DNA of 64,000 nt from Laetiporus sulphureus 93-53 (lineage: Eukaryota > Basidiomycota > Agaricomycetes > Polyporales > Laetiporaceae): positions 77,655 through 141,654 of the forward strand of contig NW_024468577.1 of NCBI RefSeq assembly GCF_001632365.1. The letters run 5' to 3'. Position numbers and translations under genes: made by a program. This document shows, one piece after another, positions 60,386 through 64,000 of the stretch. How positions within the stretch are numbered: position 1 is the first letter of the stretch; each line of letters starts with the position of its first letter. The notes under the pieces were generated by a model. The model did no database searches. It saw only the letters and a list, made by a program, of their open reading frames with translations, and was not told the origin of the DNA.

Positions 60386-61953
60386 CTAATCGACACCATT
60401 GAACCACGGATCAGAAAGTAATTCGACAGCGCTCGCACGCTCTGCAGGATCCAGGCGTAAGCATCTCCTCATCAGACGAGCGGTGGAAAGAACGTCGGCT
60501 TCCTCTATGACTTTGTAACTCCGAATACATATTTCGAACGAGTAGTTATAAAGTGTTGGGTTTTCTCTGAGGTTACCTGTTTGAACTTGAATATTTGGTA
60601 GACGTCAAAATCAAATTGGACGCACAAGTAGTGTCGAAGAACTCGGCCGCCTGAGCACCGATCCTGAGCTGCTCTTCACTGAAGTCTTCACCTGTATAGC
60701 ATATCATCTGGTACAGAAGGTTGCTAGTGTCATTGAGGCGGTATTTGAGGTATGGCTCGTATTTGAAAAGACCGCGACCGGTGACAATTTCAAAGACCTA
60801 AATGCTTTCGGGAGGTGCCCGGCAACAGCCTGAAGGAAGACACATACCAAGCATCCAAATGTCCATATATCTACGGTTTCATTCCATGGCCCTCCAATAA
60901 TAATTTCAGGCGGACGAAGATGCACAGCTGTGATATGGTCGACGGTATGTTTATCTATAGGCTGAGCTGCGACAACATCTCAGACTGAGGCCACAGCAAG
61001 CTGTACTCTGTACGCACCGCTACCGAAGTCGCCGAGGGCAAATGTTCGTTGCATGGCTTCTTGCAAAGAAGGAAGTGGGAGTGGCTGTGAGACAGCCGAC
61101 TGCACAATTCCGTCCTGAGACGCCTCTGGAGGGTGACGACGAGATGGATCAGAAGCCAGAAGCTCGTCAAAGTCGTGGGTGGACATGCGACAGTCAAAGA
61201 AAATATTATCGTGCTTCAGATCAGTGTGTACGACGCCACAGCTGTGAGCATGGGCAATGCCGCGAAGGGTATGCAGGAGGATGCGTTTGGCAAGAGAAAG
61301 AGGAAAGACTTTGTTGTCTTTGCTATGCGCCAGAAATAGCGACTTGACGTCTCCGTCAAAGACCTGCGTTACTAAACAGAGGTGTTCCCCTGCGCTACCC
61401 TTTCCAGAAAGCCTGAAGCTAGACAGTAGCTGGAGGCAATATGGGCTCGATGTCGGAGACGAAACACGCTGGAGTGCCACATGTTCCCAGACGAGACCAC
61501 GCTGGACAAGGTCGGTGGTGTAGCCGTTAAGTATCTTGATGGCAACATAGGAGTTCTCACTGTAAATAGTTAGAGCTACTCAAGAAACTGTATGGAAAAT
61601 CATGACGATGTGCACATGCGGTCATGGGCAAGCCAGGTGCTTGAAGACATGCCCCAGCCGAGCTTTCTGCAAATGATGTAGCGATCTTCTGGGCCGATGA
61701 CTTGATTGAAGTCAATTTGAGGCCAGCCGTAACCATCCTGAGCTGGCAGGCCAAGTGGCTCTGAGACGAACGTCAGGTCGACGGAGACTTTGCCATCCGC
61801 GCCAACGGAAATGTGCTGGTTGGACGTTTCGATGTGAGCGTTGACAGAATTCGATGACATCCTCAAGATAGGGCCAATTGGAAACGTGCGTAGATGCTGA
61901 GTGCGAGAAGTGGGCAATAACTTGAAGAATGGTGGATATCGAACTCTGAACAT
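60386..61953 (-). CDS. Serine/threonine protein kinase, SRPK-like
   Basis: SRPK kinases phosphorylate SR splicing factors. The ATG at 61953 gives MFRVRYPPFFKLLPTSRTQH; a second in-frame ATG at about 61859 (MSSNSVNAH) is an alternative. The glycine loop CRKLGWGMSSSTWLAHD and, after an intron, ENSYVAIKILNGYTTD with the catalytic Lys are followed by GIAHAHSCGVVHTDLKHDNI (HTD in place of HRD, as in SRPKs), LGDFGSA and LRPPEIIIGGPWNETVDIWT then FGCLVFEIVTGRGLFKYEPY. The C lobe ends DPAERASAVELLSDPWFNGV before TAG 60386-60388. The spacer between the lobes is short, unlike human SRPK1. Several short introns were placed. Target proteins unknown. Confidence 0.85.
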
Positions 61954-64000
61954 CGTGAGGAGAAGGTCTGAATCCGGACAGATTGATGGTCCGCGCATGA
62001 CGCTGACGTAAGCGGCCCACCCTCGAAACGCGACGCGCGCCAACCGCCCGCAAGCGCCCGCGGCTCGAGGACCCCGGACCACCATCACCGCGCACGCCCG
62101 CACCGCCACGTACGGGCGTGAGAGCGCGATCCAGATCGCGAAGATGATCTCGGAGGGTCATCAGAGTAAATCAAAAATTATCCTGTTATTTTGGAACAGA
62201 ATTCACGAGCGAACAAGTGCCAAACGGTGAGATGCGCACAAATGAGCTGTGAGAAAATGTTGCACGTTGGCATTGACTGCCTAAAATGGTAACACGGTTG
62301 AGGGCCCCGCGCACGCCTGTGGGACCGTAAAATCTCCCACGTTGAGACCGTCAATGAATGACTATCCGTAGGAATTTAAAACTGTTTTGTTCCAAATGAC
62401 TGAGTTTGAAAAATGTGACGTGCGAGCTGTTCCAGACCGTAACACAGTTTCGAACCCAACTAGGTACGACTTTGGATATGACTTTTCCAAATCACAGCCA
62501 CCCGTGCATATCCCACTTATTTCTGCATGTGTTTAATAAACAGTGCTGCTGCCATGCCCTGTTCTATAAGGGACCATATTGGACAATATTATTAAATGTA
62601 GGAACAGAAGTAAAATTCAGGTGCAGGTGAAAAATCGGTCGATGGAGAGAAATTCCGCCATGTGGCAGACGAAAATTTGGCCATGTGGTGAACAGAAATT
62701 TGGCCATGTGAGATTAGTCACGTGCCTTTCTGTTCTCGACGTGAGCATCTCCCGACTTGGGAGCCACAACAGGGCTGACTAGCAGCTTCACCATCTTTGC
62801 ATCTGGGTGCAATGCGAAGGGCATCTTCTACCTGGGTTCGCAGTCAGGATCACACACATGGAACAGGCTGTTGTCATCAGCAGACAGCCTGCCTCCAATA
62901 CCTAATGGGACGCAGGAGTCAGAATGCGGCACAAACTCACTAGAAACGATATCTTCTGCGTTGTCAAGAGGCCATTTGACTCGTCCACAGCCTCAGCGTG
63001 CACATAGCACAACATCCATCACCAGGAACAAGATGAAGGACAGAGTGTCGAATGCCAATATGACAGTAGACGAGCCAGGCAGAGTAGCATTCTGGAGAAC
63101 CTATTCAAGCCATTCTATCAAGGTCAAGTCTGTGAGTGATGGCATCCTCGCGCGTTGGCACATCAACTTAAATACAGATCGAGAGAACGGGGTGTGTCTT
63201 GTCATTAAAGCTTTATATGCATGCTCATCAGAACCACTCAACCATTAGATTCCTTTGATTGACACTTGGTCATGTACTGCTGACTTTAGAATGAGCTCTT
63301 TCATTGGCACGGAAGGTGAGATAACCACTGCTTGTGAGGAAGCGATTGTACATTGCTCTGGAAGTCATCGAGTCATCTTCGCATACATCCGCTGTCGACT
63401 GGTAGACGTTAGGCATCTTGTTTCTGTACACTGTCACACCTGCATCACCCCTCCTTCTCTGCCTCCGCACTCTCTCCCCTGTGGTTGCCAACTCTACTGA
63501 CCTTGTGGTCCAACTCTAACAGATCATGCCAACAGTCTCAAATGGCACGGATGCAGTGAACTTTTAGCAGATGTGCGAGTCACATTCCCTGCACCTGGAG
63601 AAGCAGCATTCACACTCTCCCCAACAATCTCCCTGGCCACCATCACAGAAGCTGTCACACGCAAATCAGCATTTGTCCGTTAAGGGTGTTGCAGGTTCGA
63701 GCATGCCTAGAACGCTGGGGCTCAGCTCAGACGATGACATGGAGCCTTCACCGGAGAACGTGGACCTCTTCATGAGATTCTCAAGCATCATGCTGCACTA
63801 TGATGGTGAGGAGAATTGGTGATGTGAGCATCGCTGTTGGTGAGGCTGGTGGGCAGTGAACGTGTTTCCTCTGAGGGTTGGGGTATGGGATCAATTGAGT
63901 ACATATGCTCCGGACCTTCTACACCAGATATCCTTGAATCTTTCATGGGCAGATCTCAACTGCAGGCGAGGTGGACTCGCTGGCTTCAATATGCACCTGC
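61954..64000. other. Gene-poor right end of the window
   Basis: No gene is supported. A triple 23-25-bp repeat with core AAATTTGGCCATGTG lies at 62648-62710. From 62757 CpG is moderately scarce. An 83-codon ATG-started frame at 63571-63822 ends in an acidic stretch (SSDDDMEPSPENVDLFMRFS), but I recognise no family; it could be the end of a gene that extends past the window or chance. Confidence 0.45.
62648..62710 (+). repeat. Triplicated short tandem repeat
   Basis: Three units of about 23-25 bp share GAAATT(T)(G)GCCATGTG; the first has CCGCC in place of TGGCC. The last two are nearly identical. No function is apparent. Confidence 0.6.

Noticed and set aside
63571..63822. 83-codon frame near the right edge
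   Set aside because: It has an ATG but no known motif; with the window ending soon after, neither a gene nor chance can be shown.

Overview
The window is nuclear DNA of a filamentous basidiomycete, most likely an agaricomycete. The evidence is dense genes broken by many 50-65 bp GT-AG introns, mixed GC content, F-box paralogues of the expanded agaricomycete type, a GMC oxidoreductase with a serine/threonine-rich GPI tail, and a Ty3-like retroelement. There are no operons; genes sit in divergent and convergent pairs.

Layout. 1-4470: the 5' part of a decayed Ty3/gypsy-like element on the minus strand (putative LTR, two extra ORFs, gag, start of pol), running off the left edge. 4838-5617: two 244-bp MITE-like elements in opposite orientation. 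5894-13273: coronin (-), glycine cleavage T-protein (+), ZNF511-like zinc-finger protein (-), an intron-containing tRNA-like gene (-) and RNA polymerase subunit RPB7 (+). 13591-18979: VPS10 sorting receptor (-). 21527-23574: acyl-CoA oxidase-like enzyme ending in a PTS1-like tripeptide (+). 24471-32986: two F-box paralogues (-) about 6 kb apart. 33-42.3 kb: no recognisable gene; it holds a 649-bp near-palindromic element whose termini match the MITEs. 42322-44951: secreted, probably GPI-anchored GMC oxidoreductase (+). 45810-47105: cytidine deaminase (+). 47243-52487: a mitochondrial J-domain protein (-) and the mitochondrial disaggregase HSP78 (+), diverging from a 647-bp promoter with a step-type heat-shock element. 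52653-57747: an IBTK-like ankyrin/RCC1/BTB protein (-). 58828-59876: a damaged lactonase-like gene (+). 60386-61953: SRPK-like kinase (-). 61954-64000: no confident gene.

The genes are mostly housekeeping: actin regulation, one-carbon metabolism, transcription, vacuolar and peroxisomal sorting, pyrimidine salvage, mitochondrial protein quality control and ubiquitin-adaptor functions. The less ordinary material is a candidate -1 frameshift site at the gag-pol junction, a transposon family sharing CAC[G/C]GCAGACATGA termini that includes a long hairpin, sharply CpG-depleted blocks, a tRNA with an isoleucine-like body but AAG at the anticodon, and the heat-shock-element-bearing promoter between two mitochondrial chaperone genes.
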